Of a stretch of DNA of 64,000 nucleotides, positions 23,240 to 34,696 are shown in pieces. The notes under the pieces are model-generated. The model was not told the DNA's origin and made no database searches. It saw nothing but the letters and a program-made list of their open reading frames with translations. Origin of the DNA: Micromussa lordhowensis (taxonomy: Eukaryota; Cnidaria; Anthozoa; Scleractinia; Lobophylliidae); NCBI GenBank assembly GCA_964020085.1, contig OZ026602.1, positions 34,296,875-34,360,874 on the forward strand, read 5' to 3'. Position numbers and translations under genes: made by a program. Each line of letters opens with the position of its first letter. The stretch's first letter is position 1.

Positions 23240-23406
23240 ATGCCAGGCACTAAGAAGCTCTGCATCCCAAGTATTTCTTCCAATTATAAGTGGAATGGAC
23301 CAGAGGTGCTCTCTCTATGCTCTCAAGGCGCACTTTACATAATGTTGAATCGTCTTCCTCTCAACTGGCCCCAGGAAGAAGCTGATGATGATGATGAGTG
23401 CATTGT
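23240..23406 (+). CDS. Possible isolated internal exon, unidentified
   Basis: An open segment lies between a TCTACATATATAG acceptor and an ATT/GTGAGT donor. It begins with TMPGTKKLCIPSIS and ends in an acidic run EEADDDDECI. The splice context is good, but no neighbouring exon and no known family was recognised. It may be a chance open frame. Confidence 0.25.
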
Positions 23407-23542
23407 GAGTACCATTCCTTGTTGAATTGATGCAATACAGCATGTTTTGCATAGCCATATATGGCGTTACACACAGCTGTCTGATTGTAGCCAAGATGTT
23501 CAATACATAAAGTTTCGGAGGAGAAAAAACTATTTACAAATA

Positions 23543-23573
23543 GGTACAGTATTGTGCAAAAGTAACGCAAGCG
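23543..23573 (+). repeat. Tc1-type terminal inverted repeat (left copy)
   Basis: TACAGTATTGTGCAAAAGT followed by AACGCAAGCGAA. Tc1-like elements commonly begin with TA + CAGT..TGTGCAAAAGT. It is followed by about 230 bp rich in GAAATTTCG blocks. The exact reverse complement of the 31 bp is at 32629-32659. Confidence 0.6.
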
Positions 23574-24200
23574 AATTTCGACGAATTTCTTGGCTTTTCA
23601 TGGCTTTTCGAAGAAATTTCCCTTCAAACGAAATTTCCGCGACTTTTCCGCGAACTTTCAAGGCACCTATTGTTTTATTCCTCCCGAACTTTCGAAGGGT
23701 AATTTACGGTGGACGCTAACGAGTCAGGAAATTTCGAGGGAAAATTCGTTCTTTTCGATCGTCAACCGTGAAATTTCGGAAGAAAATGCGCTCTGGTTGT
23801 TACATTTTCTGATATAAACTAAACGAAATACGGCTACAGTTCGTGATTTGTTGCTGTGTTAAAGAGAGGAAGAGAACGTCGGAAATTACTTTTATCAACT
23901 CGAGTAGCTATTATATCGTTCTTACCTGTTGAAGATTTGATTGTTAATGCATCCGAGCTGCTAAAAACATCTGAGTTTCGGTACAAACTTGCTGCTTCAG
24001 CCACATAAGCACTCCACGCAAGTAAGACTTTCACAGAAAGCCATTTTGTAAGAGTAATCCCTTCGTGTAACAAATCATGACATTTCCGCGGGGGTTCCAG
24101 TCTCCGCGCGAGCGAGTGTGAACCGCATTGTTCGCAGCCATAGCAACTCCTAGTAAACCACTTTCTCGATCATTTGCTTCTTAGCACTTAAGTGGTAATC

Positions 24201-25212
24201 ATGCCAAAATATTCTAACTACGTGAGAACTCGAATCGAGCTCCTCCATAAGCAAGGCCTCCATCCAGCTGGAATATTGAAGACCTTGAAAGGCGAAGGCT
24301 TAGTTGTAAGCCTTTCAGGCATTACTCGCATGATCAAGAAGCTGCGTATTACCGGCTCCGTGGCAAATTTACCTCGCTCTGGGAGACCAAGAAAACTGTC
24401 TGTCGAAGCAAGAGCCTTCATACATCAGCAAATGCGCAAGAATGACGAGATGACCAGCGCCAAGATCCAAAAGAAGCTGGCGAAACATGGAATTTGTGTG
24501 AGTTCATCCACGGTACGGAGAACGCGAAAGCAGCAAGGCTGGACTCTGCAGCGGACCGCCTATTGCCAGCTGATTCGGGATGCCAACAAAGTCAAGCGGC
24601 TGGAGTTCGCACAACATGTTTTGGAGAGTGGAGACACTTTCCACAACGTGATTTTTAGCGATGAGTGCTCGATTTCCCTCCAGTCGTATCGCCGTACATG
24701 CTTCAGGATGGCAGACGAGCCCACCAAGCGAAAGCCGAAACCGAAGCATCCGCTCAAAGTTCATGTCTGGGGGGGGGATTAGCCGCCATGGTGCCACTAA
24801 GATTTGTATCTTTGATGGCATCATGGATGCTGATCTCTTCTGCAACGTGCTTGAGACGACGCTCGTGCCATTTATCAGAAACAAACTTCCCGATCACCGG
24901 TTCATGCAAGACAACGATCCCAAACACACGTCCAGGAGAGCACAGGCCTTCTTTGAGGAGGAAAACATTAACTGGTGGCGTACTCCTCCAGAGAGTCCTG
25001 ACCTCAACCCAATCGAAGACTTGTGGCATGAACTCAAGTTCTTCTTGGAATCGAAAGTCAAGCCACGCAACAAGCAAGAGCTGGTAGATGGCATAAAGAA
25101 GTTCTGGGAGAGGAAAGTCACGCCGGAGAAGTGTGCAAAATATATCGATCACGTTTTGCACAAGGTTGTTCCAGCTGTGGTGGAGGCTCGAGGTGCAGCT
25201 ACCAAGTATTAA
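24201..25212 (+). pseudogene. Tc1/mariner transposase (DD34E) with one G-run frameshift
   Basis: The N-terminal two-thirds of the DNA-binding part reads as paired-type helix-turn-helix, with GRPRK between the two halves (RSGRPRKLSVEARAF). Catalytic residues are Asp in FSDECS (24660), Asp in MQDNDPKHTS (24910) and Glu in LNPIEDLW (25015). The last two are separated by 34 residues, which defines DD34E Tc1. The frame breaks at a run of nine Gs (24769-24777) within VHVWGG; eight Gs would keep it open. Apart from that both halves are intact up to a stop at 25210-25212. This may be a recent loss or a sequencing homopolymer error. Flanking terminal repeats were not located with certainty. Confidence 0.9.
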
Positions 25213-25271
25213 AAACCGCGCCCTGCTTCGTCGAATGCTGATTCGACATTGCACTGCAGGTCGCTAAAAAC

Positions 25272-25287
25272 GGCTCTTTTAGGAGCC
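25272..25287 (+). promoter_or_regulatory. Histone-type mRNA 3' stem-loop
   Basis: GGCTCTTTTAGGAGCC forms a 6-bp stem with a 4-nt TTTA loop (last pair T-G). It is preceded by AAAAC and followed by ACCACA, as in metazoan replication-dependent histone mRNAs. It lies 60 nt after the Tc1 transposase stop, same strand. No histone coding sequence was found next to it. Confidence 0.6.
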
Positions 25288-25543
25288 ACCACATCTGATA
25301 AAAGTCAATGACCAACGATATCTCCTGTATCATGAACAGTTTTTATATAAGTGATTTTTAATAATTGATTTCAAAAATTTTGTCCTTCTGAAACTGTTTC
25401 ACGTGCGATGACAAAGTTTGGATAATCAGTTTTTGTGATTGAAGTTTCATGTTCCGACCATGTGTGTCTGCTTATTGGAAAAAAAGTTAGCCTCTAAACG
25501 TGCGACAATTACCGCACTAAAACTGTGAAAAAAAACTCGCGCA

Positions 25544-25880
25544 AGACGCTCCAGAACTTATAATTATTTTGTCATCAAAGGCCTACTTCAAAGAAGCATG
25601 CTCCCGTTAAATAGATAACTCTCAACAAACAAAACAGAAAAGTAATTTTTTCATTGTTTTTTTCCCTTCATGGAAGGGCTTGCGCTCGAAAGGCAACCAG
25701 TTTGATCTCTATAAAGTAATCCACTCGATCTAGTTTTTCTGAATGTGCACCACAAGAAAACTGCAATGGAATTATCAACCGACAATTTCTTTATTTAAGC
25801 AATCTGAAAAAACAAACAAACAAACAATACTGTCAAGTAAAAAAGCCTTGGAAAATTACTACCACCAAACAATGCCAATA
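25544..25880 (+). repeat. Direct repeat copy 1 upstream of the BEN gene
   Basis: Starts CGCGCAAGACGCTCCAGAAC and runs through AAATAGATAACTCTCAACA and CTACCACCAAACAATGCC. The second copy is at 26348-26690, 804 bp downstream, with substitutions and small indels. No coding potential. Confidence 0.8.
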
Positions 25881-26347
25881 AACGTGCGAGAATTAATACT
25901 TTAAAACATTCATCGTAATTGAAGTGTAGAAGTATTTTGAGAACTCTAGATCTGCAAATCTTTTTCAGTTTCGTTGCGTTGCTAGTCTTTGAAAAGTTGT
26001 TTGCGGTTCATCTCAAATGCGGAGTGCACCGTACTCTCAATAAAACACTGGGTCTAAAATAAACACCGGGACTTTAAGTTAGAGATGCGAATAAACCCTG
26101 TGGGCGCTTTTTTCTATTTAAACATAAATCACACGTTCTATTGATTAGCAAGCTTTTCAATTGTATTGAGGCGGCAAGGGGTGTGATATTTTAGGGGCGG
26201 GTTTGTGAATGCCGCGTGAAACCATTATTTTATATTATACCATTCTTCCTCAATTGAAAACAGCGACAGTGTGACTTTTTGTTGAGGGGGTTTTCGTAAA
26301 GCGTTTGAGCACAGCTATGAGATGTTAGAATCATTTTTTTTTTTACA

Positions 26348-26690
26348 CTCGCGCAAGACGCTCTAGAACTTATAATTATATCGTCATCAAAGGTCTACTT
26401 TAACGAAACATGTTCCTGTTAAATAGATAACTCTCAACAGACAAAAACAGAAGGTAATTTTTTCAATGACTTTGTTTTTTTTTTACTCTAAGAAGGAGCT
26501 TGTGCTCGGACGGTAACCAGTTTGATCTGCATAAAGTAGTTTTTCTGAACGTGCCACAGGAAAACTGCAATGCAAGTTCAGTTAAGAATTATCAACCCAG
26601 AATTTCTTTACTTAAGCAACCTATAACAAAAAACAAACAAACAAAACTGTCAAGTAATAAAGCCTTGGTAAATTACTACCACCACACAAT
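26348..26690 (+). repeat. Direct repeat copy 2 upstream of the BEN gene
   Basis: Starts CGCGCAAGACGCTCTAGAAC and ends near CTACCACCACACAATGC, about 130 bp before the CCAAT box of the BEN gene. The duplication may carry regulatory sequence or be an old tandem duplication. Confidence 0.8.
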
Positions 26691-26820
26691 GCATTCGCGG
26701 GCCTATTGACATTATAATTATTTTAACAACAATAGGCGCGCGAAGGACGCCAAATCTTGTTATTGTCCACATAAATTCCTGACAACAAAGTAGTTTACAT
26801 AATAACGTACAATGAAAAAG

Positions 26821-26874
26821 CCAATCAGGTTACCGGATTTTCGATCCGATTTAGCCGAAAGTGAAGTATAAAAG
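26821..26874 (+). promoter_or_regulatory. CCAAT and TATA boxes of the BEN gene
   Basis: CCAAT at 26821-26825 and TATAAAAG at 26867-26874, 42 bp apart. The TATA box is 64 bp before the ATG at 26938, a normal core-promoter arrangement with a short leader. Confidence 0.65.
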
Positions 26875-26937
26875 ACCAAAACTGTTCGTTTCGGCCACTT
26901 ATCACCGCTATCATCGCTGCTCTCACGATCGTAAATA

Positions 26938-29900
26938 ATGGAAAACAAAATTGCTAGAATTAGTTGGAAACGTGGACAGTATTCGGATGTTTACCGTTCC
27001 ACTATCGTTGACCCATCTCCATTAAAAGAGGGTCAGAAAGTAAAGGTGGTTTGGGGTAAAACTCGCAAGGAGTACGCCGCAGTTGTAGCTTGCTACCCTC
27101 TTGAAGAAGAAGTCCAGCAGACTTCCACAGAAGAACAGAGCAGCCTGCCGCCACGTCGGGCGCGAGCAAAGCGAAAATTGGTAAGTATTTGGTTAGTTAA
27201 ATAGCTTAACTCGAACTTCTCACTAGCAAAAACTTAAAAGTTCTTCTCTTCATGTATGTTGCGGACGTTTACTCTCGGCTACCTGGAATCTTTGTTGACT
27301 AGTTTTGTTACCCTTATCAGCACGAATGCTACTCTATTTCTTAAGGACAAGCAGACCCCTTTTCTGTTAATGTGGGAGATTTTAACGCATTTCTTATCCT
27401 ACTTACAGATCCCAGAATCACCACCTACAGAAGAAACTGCCAGCAAGAAGGGCCGCAAAGAGAAAGGAAAGCAGCAAGAAAAACAGAAAGAAAAACGGAA
27501 AGAAAAACCAAAAGGAAAGGTGGGTATTAATCGGAGTAGTTTTTTAAAATTAGTAGATTTTGTTGCTGAACTCCTGCTGTCGTGATAACACAAGCTTGGG
27601 TCAAATGCATGTTGTGGTTTTATGACAATATCGATCGCTGACTAGTTGGAAAGAAATCGGCCCTTACAGAACGTACAGTTTACTCAACTGAAAGAAGGTT
27701 CCCCTAAGAAAAAAAGAGTGTTCGAGATATCAGGAGTTCGTTAGTTATACTTCTATAAACTTGCGAAGGAACGTTTTGTGGAAGTAACCCTACACAAAAC
27801 GTTCTGTGACTTTCGTAATTTATTGGTGCTATTTTAAGAGACGCGAGTTTGAAAATGTGTCATTTGAAGCTTGAAATCGATCGTGAATTCTTTATCATAG
27901 AGCTTCTTTTTAATCGATATTTAGTCATCTCGCTATTTGAAAAATCAAGTTACTTTGTAGAAGTACGCTCAGCGTATAGTTGAACTGGACATGAATGAAA
28001 GGACTGGTTCGGGAAGCGACTGTAAATCCATGGTGCTAAAACAAATTATATATATTAGAAGCTTTACTGTAGTTACCGCGTCTTAGTTGAAAAAGAAATG
28101 GAAAATCAAATGTGATCTCTGTTCATGGCTGGACTCATTTCACTTAAAGTGCTTTGTCTATCTCGAACACGTCTTTTTTTAATTGTTTCCAGTCTCTCAG
28201 GGCAGTTTCTGCCCCAAATCAAAGTCGTTTCGTCTCGAAGTTAGTTCGCCCGGAAGTTTTTTCGTACGATTTAGGCAGCAATATGTGGTTAAGTTGAACA
28301 AAACAAGACAGGCTTAAGTTTTCAAATACAATCAGCCATTGATCGATCAACGAACTTTGTTTGACAACACTTCCGATCTACGCGCGTAACAAATACATTT
28401 AGTCTCAATGGCTCTTCAACCATGTAAATTATTTGTTACTTGTAAATTCATTTCAAATTACTTCAAGCAAAAAGACTTAAAAGTTGGGGCGAAACGACTT
28501 TGAGTTGGCGGGAAACGACCCGGGCGAAATGGACTTTCCATATGTAATATTACCGAACAAAGTGACCGTAATTCGTTTACAACCAAAAACTTAGCATTAC
28601 TTTTACTGGTTAGATTTTAGATGCAGCATCGCCTTCAAAGGAAGCAGCTGATGTTATATCTTCGTCAGAATCTTCAGATTCTGAAGATGATAGTCCGCTG
28701 TCCTCCCTTGTACCAGTTCGCGCTGTCCACGAAAGCAGCGAGATTATGCCGTTAGATGACTTTTCTGACCTCGACGACGAAAATCTTACAACAGTAACTG
28801 CAGATTTACTTTCTCAAGCCATCAGTACTGTTGACAACACAACAAACGTAAGTTATTATCTGGGTAATACTGATTGTAAAGCAAAATGTGATTGTTTATC
28901 TCAGGGGTGGCCACTCTCTAATGCCTATAGCGCGAATGACACCCTGGCTACTTTACAAAAGAAATCACTTAAATTACTGGAGACATTTTCTCTATTTTTT
29001 TTCCGATGTATACCGGTACCCGTAGACTTTCAATCATCGTTGGGTATAGTTTGATCTGTGAAAACTGGCGAGCTAGTTTCAGGATTATTCAAGAAAACTA
29101 CAGTTTTTCAAAGGGACAAACATCACGCAAGACATTGCAAGTTAGTTAGAAAAAATGTCCTTCAACAAATTCCCCTTAGATATTAAAAAAACTACTAATC
29201 AAGACTTATAAAAAAGATTTACTTCACTAATTAATATTTGAAGCTTGAAATCGATCGTGTACTCAACCAAGACCTACTCGAAGTATCCTAGAAGGTAATA
29301 TGTGTGCGATATTTTTTTTTACAGCGGTTGAACCAGTACAGCAATAGCACCTCAGAGGCCATAAGTGAGGAGCTCCACTTATTGAGGACCATCCTAGGCA
29401 GATTAGAGTGCTCGTTTGCGAAACAGGAGGCGAAGCTGGACAGACAGGAGGCTAAGCTGGACGCGCTCCTGAATATGATGACCGCTCAAACACCAGTGCC
29501 ACAGACAGTTCAGTGTACGCTACAAACCTCAACCCAGCCGCCTTCTTTCACAACGCCCGTCGCCATAAACTCTTCTGCGTCTTCAGTGGAATTTCCACCG
29601 CCCCTACTTGTGCCGAGGCAGCAGGAGATGCCGGTTAATCTGCACCTGTTTGATGTTGCGACCCAAAGGAGTGCTTTGCCAGATTTAATGGACAACCCTG
29701 TGGAAACAGGTAAGCAGTATTGTTAAGTTTGCTAGAACAGAAAAGAATAAGTGACTGAGTTAAGAAGCCGGGATTACAATTAAAAATTGAGTCTAGACAA
29801 CTTACCTGTTCGTTCTCTCTCTTTCTGAGGAAAAATGCATAAAGTTAGTTTGATAAAAAATGACAAGATCAAAACAGCGTTTCAAAACAGTTTTCAACTA

Positions 29901-30962
29901 ATTTCAGCAACTGACCTGTTTCTTCTCCTGATCTCTTAGGAAATGATACAGTCAAAGTCGGAGGTATGGACAATGTCCGGCTGTCTAGAACAGACTTCAC
30001 TTTTGCGAAGGCTGCCCACAAACCCACAGCAATGACTCTACGCCTTGTGGACCACCTTTTCCCGAAAGAAACATTGCTGAGATCAACGGTGCATGGTACA
30101 AAGGAATATGCTCCCCTAGACCAGAACGTAATTGCTGCAATTAAAGGTTAGTAAATGACATTGCACATCGTGCTTGAACGTACATGGCTTGCAAAATAAC
30201 ACATTCTACAATAAACTACGTTGAATGTAACGGTACAGTTATTGAACTCTCCCCAAAAGACTAATTATTTTCTCGCTCAATGGTGGGGAACTCGTCTTTT
30301 GGTTTCCTTTCAACCATGCTGTACACTTTCGACCTAAAATAGCAGTGACGTTTGAAATTCCCAGTTCTAAGGCGTACTGACTTATTATCCACCCGTGCAT
30401 TTAACAGACTAGAAACACACGTACTTTACCTCGGAATAGCGCTAGCCACACACTTTACTTCTTCTTCGCGAATGTTAGAAGGTCTAACTGCGTACTCTGC
30501 CATTTCCTTCGCGAAGCAACGTGTTCGCTCAGAACTTACGAACAGCTCGGTAACAACGTGACATTGATGAATATTCAAAAATTGTCAGAGCAGCAATTAG
30601 GTGTTAGAATCACATTTTCACGTATTTGAATTGAGAAAACTTATTGACATCATAATTGTAACTAATTTTCTTTTGTTGGAGAATAATTTCAAAAGCTCGT
30701 GCTTTTGAAAACCATACGCAAGACAATAGACATTATTTTATGCTGTAGATCTAAAAATCCGTCCTTTTTTCAACACATTAGAAACATCATTTTTAACGTC
30801 TACTTGAAGTGATCTTTGTATTCTGAATTTATTTCAGCTGAAGTGTTGACAGCATTCGCCTACCAGTGCCGGGGCACCGAAGACCGCTTGCGCATGTGGG
30901 AGCAGTGCAAAACAAGTATAGCAAAAAGATGCCAGAACTTGCGCAAGAACAGGCCAAACTAA
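26938..30962 (+). CDS. BEN-domain protein, six exons, 433 residues
   Basis: Exons: 26938-27180, 27409-27523, 28621-28847, 29325-29709, 29940-30146 and 30838-30962. All have GT/AG borders and compatible phases. The exons total 1302 nt, exactly 434 codons with the stop, and no internal stop was seen. The N-terminal 80 residues contain a basic segment with VKVVWGKTRKEYAAVV. Residues about 97-119 are Lys/Glu-rich and about 125-160 acidic and Ser-rich. Residues about 206-245 form a coiled coil with a repeated KQEAKLDRQEAKLD, followed by a Pro/Thr-rich linker. Residues about 330-425 match a BEN domain (LVDHLFPKETLLRSTV... LDQNVIAAIKG). BEN domains bind DNA and mediate chromatin contacts, usually in repressors. 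The exon 2 donor was chosen at GTATTA instead of GTGGGT because only it preserves phase. It is the clearest intact spliced gene in the window. Confidence 0.88.
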
Positions 30963-31480
30963 GATATTTTGTTATATTTGTTATGCCATACTTTTAGTTT
31001 ACATTTAGTTTTCTTTCAATTTCCTTCAAAATTGAGGGACGGTTTTACAGGCTTTAGATTGGAAATGTATTTGAATTTTTTTTGCTGTAGCTAGTGTTCC
31101 TTAAAAGGTAGTTTTCATTATCGTATCGTGTGCGTGAAAAGATGCCACGACGGTAAACATTTTTGAAAAGCGATAGGTCCTTGTCAGCCTCCGCCATTTT
31201 CGATGCCGATATTGATTTTGTATGGCGAGACAAAATCTTATTGCTTTGCTGTAGCTAGTGTTCCTTAAAATATGTTAAATTATCTTTAGTAGTATAAAAG
31301 CAATTTCCTTCGTTTCGACATGCTCCGAATAAAATATAATAGCCAAATTCTCGTATTTAAGCAAAAACAAAGGTGTGGCTGACCAGGGCCCTTTAAACTG
31401 GGAAATTAATAAGTTATCTGTTTGGTCATTCTGGAGGAACACAAGTATTTTTGAATTTTCATGCAAAATACAACATATTT

Positions 31481-31490
31481 AATAAATAAA
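31481..31490 (+). terminator. Overlapping AATAAATAAA polyadenylation signal
   Basis: Two overlapping hexamers about 520 nt after the BEN stop codon. Plausible 3' end of that transcript. Confidence 0.45.
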
Positions 31491-31662
31491 GATCAGTAGT
31501 ACAATAGTATGCTGTCATGCTTGTCTCCTGCGACCTTAAATCGCTTTTCGCAACATTCAGCACGCGTTCGAGCTCCTCTCCCTCCCCCTCGCATGCTTTT
31601 TTGACACGACAAATCTTTACAGAATCTTCAAAAGATGAAAATGTTCACTGGCTAAAAAAAAT

Positions 31663-31735
31663 ACAAATACTTTCGGCTATCAATCTACAGCTTTCGACGG
31701 AAGAAGGCTGTAGATTGATAGCCGAAAGTATTTGT
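31663..31735. repeat. Perfect 29-bp inverted repeat with 15-bp loop
   Basis: Arms 31663-31691 and 31707-31735 are exact reverse complements (ACAAATACTTTCGGC... and ...GCCGAAAGTATTTGT). Perfect identity of a hairpin in otherwise diverged DNA suggests recent origin or selection for structure. Confidence 0.85.
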
Positions 31736-32628
31736 AATAAGTATTTGTATATGTCTTATCCTGGCTACACTTTAATCCTTCCCCAGCTCCCTATTTTAAA
31801 CGCGGAATCTTGCTAAAAACGCTTCGGGTTTCTTCAGATATTAACTTGCAGCATTTCATTTCTGTCCAGTGATCAGGCGATTTCGGGCGCTCAAGAAAAA
31901 CTGCAAACTCAGAGAGGGGCTTGTAAAAATTTGTCTTTTTCGCGCCAATCCAGCGTAAATGACGTAATAAAGTAAGCCAAATGCGTGGGGCTGGGACCGA
32001 GAACAACAAACACATTTTACAAGAGCATTTGACAACCACGAAACCGTGGTTATTGAAACACTCGGTGCGTTAAACACACTCGTTTCTCGAAACGTCGGAG
32101 TACTGAAGTTAATCTGCGAAAACGAAAGAACCAGTTTGGATACTATCGCGGACAAAAAAGGAGAAGAGCCTGGTTTAAGAGAAAAACAGGGATAATTTTC
32201 TACACAGCTGATATCTGACGAGTACACCGATCAAAATGGGCTTATGTTTGTCTCTTCTGGAATGAAACTAAATTCAAAGTCTTCACTCGTGGTAAGTTTT
32301 ACTTGTAATTCTCATTTTTTTCTGTTCGTGACTGAACTCCAGTCAGGAAGCGCATTGAAAAGCTTATGTATACTTCGCGAACGTTATACGACGGGTCGAT
32401 CGAAATAGATCGTGTGAAGAATTGTTGTGTCTGTTTAAAGCGAAATTTCGGGCACTGAGTTAGTGAAACGATGCTTGTAATCGTGAAATATCGTTCGTAC
32501 CGAAAAGTCGACGAAATAGCGTTCTTTGTTCCAGGGAAATTTCGGTCAAAAGGCCTCGAATTGTCACTCGAACTTTCTCGCGAATTTTCTCGGCAAGTTC
32601 GCGTAGACAAAGAACGAAATTCGCGCAT
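31736..32628. other. Spacer, possible leader of the HECT pseudogene
   Basis: No protein family is recognised. A GTAAGT-like donor follows CACTCGTG at about 32291. The stretch 32440-32628 is a GAAATTTCG-rich relative of the 23.57-23.79 kb segment in opposite orientation. Confidence 0.35.
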
Positions 32629-32659
32629 TTCGCTTGCGTTACTTTTGCACAATACTGTA
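32629..32659 (-). repeat. Tc1-type terminal inverted repeat (right copy)
   Basis: Exact reverse complement of 23543-23573, ending ACTTTTGCACAATACTGTA. Both copies carry the outer TA. They bracket 9.1 kb containing the Tc1 and BEN genes, but may equally be ends of two separate short elements. Confidence 0.6.
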
Positions 32660-33897
32660 CATGTTTGCAATTCTAAAATCACCACTTTAACAGTTGTCTG
32701 GTTATGTGGTATTTCTGTCTCTTCATTTCTTTTCCAGATGTTTCCACTTTTAAATTCAATCATATTCTTCTATTTCTTTGTGAAGCAGATACCTAGCGAT
32801 GTGCTTAATGGATCACCTGCAAATGATCAGCATGGATCGCCAGCAAATGATTGGCATGGACCACCAACAAATGATCACCATGGATTACCAGCAAACGGTC
32901 GCCAAGAATCACCAGCAAGATCTGGCAGGTGCGTGTATTAAACAACAGATATTGTCATTAAAGTAATGTTGTAATTACGAGCTGAAACATTTGATGAGAG
33001 ATCAGCAGTAATTGGTTACCAGTACTGAACACAAAGGAAGTGACCAGTGTGTACTGATTTGTAGTAAAGGCTATTGAATTTTCTTTATCATTTACACAAT
33101 GGTAAGATCAACACAATTACAAGGATTACCACAAAGCCCCAAAAGTTTGCTGTCTTTAATTTCCAATGTTAGTAATAAGGTATTGTTAATTAATATCTGT
33201 AAACCTAACATTCCAGAACATATGAAGAGATTCTTTTGGAGAGGCCGAAGGGTGAGGAAGCAGATGATGGGTACATGTATGATGATGATGAGAATGATAC
33301 AGATTATGACATTCAAATGGCGATTGAGACTAGTTGCAGGTATTGATTGGTTTTTCTGACTGTTTAAGTGAGTGTTTCAGCCTGGGGTTATCATGTGCAT
33401 CAGTAGGACTTAATTGCACATGCTATACATAATTAATACTTTTTAAGAGAGGTCTCAGTTGATCTTGGTGTAATTCTTGCTGCCCACATGAAGGAGGTAA
33501 TGGATAAAGGAATTGATGAGCTACCCACCCCCGACACTTAATCAACATAAGAAGAACACATGTTCTTGAAGATGGCCTAAAAAAATTGAAGAAAACATCG
33601 TTTGTGGCATCCAGAGCATTGTCTGTTAAGTTTTCAGATGATTGTGGTGGGAGTGAAGGGGCGGTCGATCTTGGTGGCCTAACAAGAGAGTGTTTGCGCC
33701 TCGCAATAAGAGAGCTGTTCACGTCTTTAGGGGTGTTTACTAACAATGATAGGGATCATCATGGTAGTGTTATATGACGCCTGCAATACATATTTTTCTT
33801 TGTTTGTTTTACCATACTGCATTTTTTATAAAGTCTCCACCTTGCCTCTCCTCCTAATTGAATGCAGTCAACTTGAAGGTTTGAAGGTGAAAATAAC

Positions 33898-34067
33898 CAG
33901 TGGCAGATGGCGGATCCAGACCTTGAGCTAAGGGGAGGGGGGGGGGGGCGGTCTTGACTTACTTGCACTGCTGGCCATTTTCCCTTCAGTCTTTTCTTCT
34001 TTTTTTACCCAAAATAAGGGGGGGGGGGTGGTGGGCACTCTGGGCCCCTTCCCCAGATCCGCCACTG
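33898..34067. mobile_element. MITE, second copy of the GGCGGATCC family
   Basis: Begins CAGTGGCAGATGGCGGATCC and ends CCAGATCCGCCACTG, flanked by the 5-bp duplication ATAAC (33893-33897 and 34068-34072). The interior has long G runs. It sits in an intron of the HECT pseudogene. Same family as 8137-8379. Confidence 0.8.
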
Positions 34068-34661
34068 ATAACATGTAGATTCATTGTCAATAACATAATT
34101 TAATATCTTTAACCAGGTTTCAGATGCTAAAGATGAAACTTCTTTTAACACTGCTATTCAGACCGATGCAGTGCTGGATTGTCTTGAGATTGTTGGATTT
34201 AATGGGGTACCTAGATTCCAAATGAAGGATGCCATTGTGAAGGATGTCTGTCAATTTTACGTCATTGACAGAGTAAGAAGTGCCATTGAGGACTTCAAAG
34301 CAGGTTTGCAAACCTTGGGGATCCTCAACGTTATAGAGAAGCACCCTGACACCATGGTACAGGTCTTTTGTAGTAGCAGTCTGTTAAAATTGACTGCTAG
34401 CAGAATGGACTCCCTCTTTGTGCCAAAACTAGCCGAGGAAGGTGCAAATGCCAGACCACAACAAGAGCTGATTATCATGCACTGGTGAGATTACCTTCAA
34501 GACTGTGAAGGTAAAGTATTTCATGACTTATCTGTGGTTCTTTTGGCACCTACATAGCTCTGTTCTTTGTTAGTTCCACTCCTTTAGTTCCACTCCTTTT
34601 TCTAAGTATTTTTAGACTCACTTTTTCCAAAGTTAAAAGAAATTATTTGAAGTAGTTTCAG

Positions 34662-34696
34662 AGCCACCTTAAATTTTTTAAGCATTTAAGGTGGCT
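34662..34696. repeat. 13-bp inverted repeat hairpin
   Basis: AGCCACCTTAAAT and ATTTAAGGTGGCT are separated by 9 bp, in the last intron of the HECT pseudogene. Confidence 0.6.

Noticed and set aside
25213..25271. Histone tail coding sequence before the stem-loop
   Set aside because: No histone C-terminal motif is readable in any frame between the transposase stop and the stem-loop.
32471..32788. N-terminal extension of the frame leading into the HECT repeat exon
   Set aside because: This part lies in the GAAATTTCG repeat and precedes a clear intron acceptor at 32788, so it is intronic or repeat sequence.
33939..34029. G-quadruplex-like G runs as a regulatory site
   Set aside because: The G runs are internal to a MITE with defined ends and need no further explanation.
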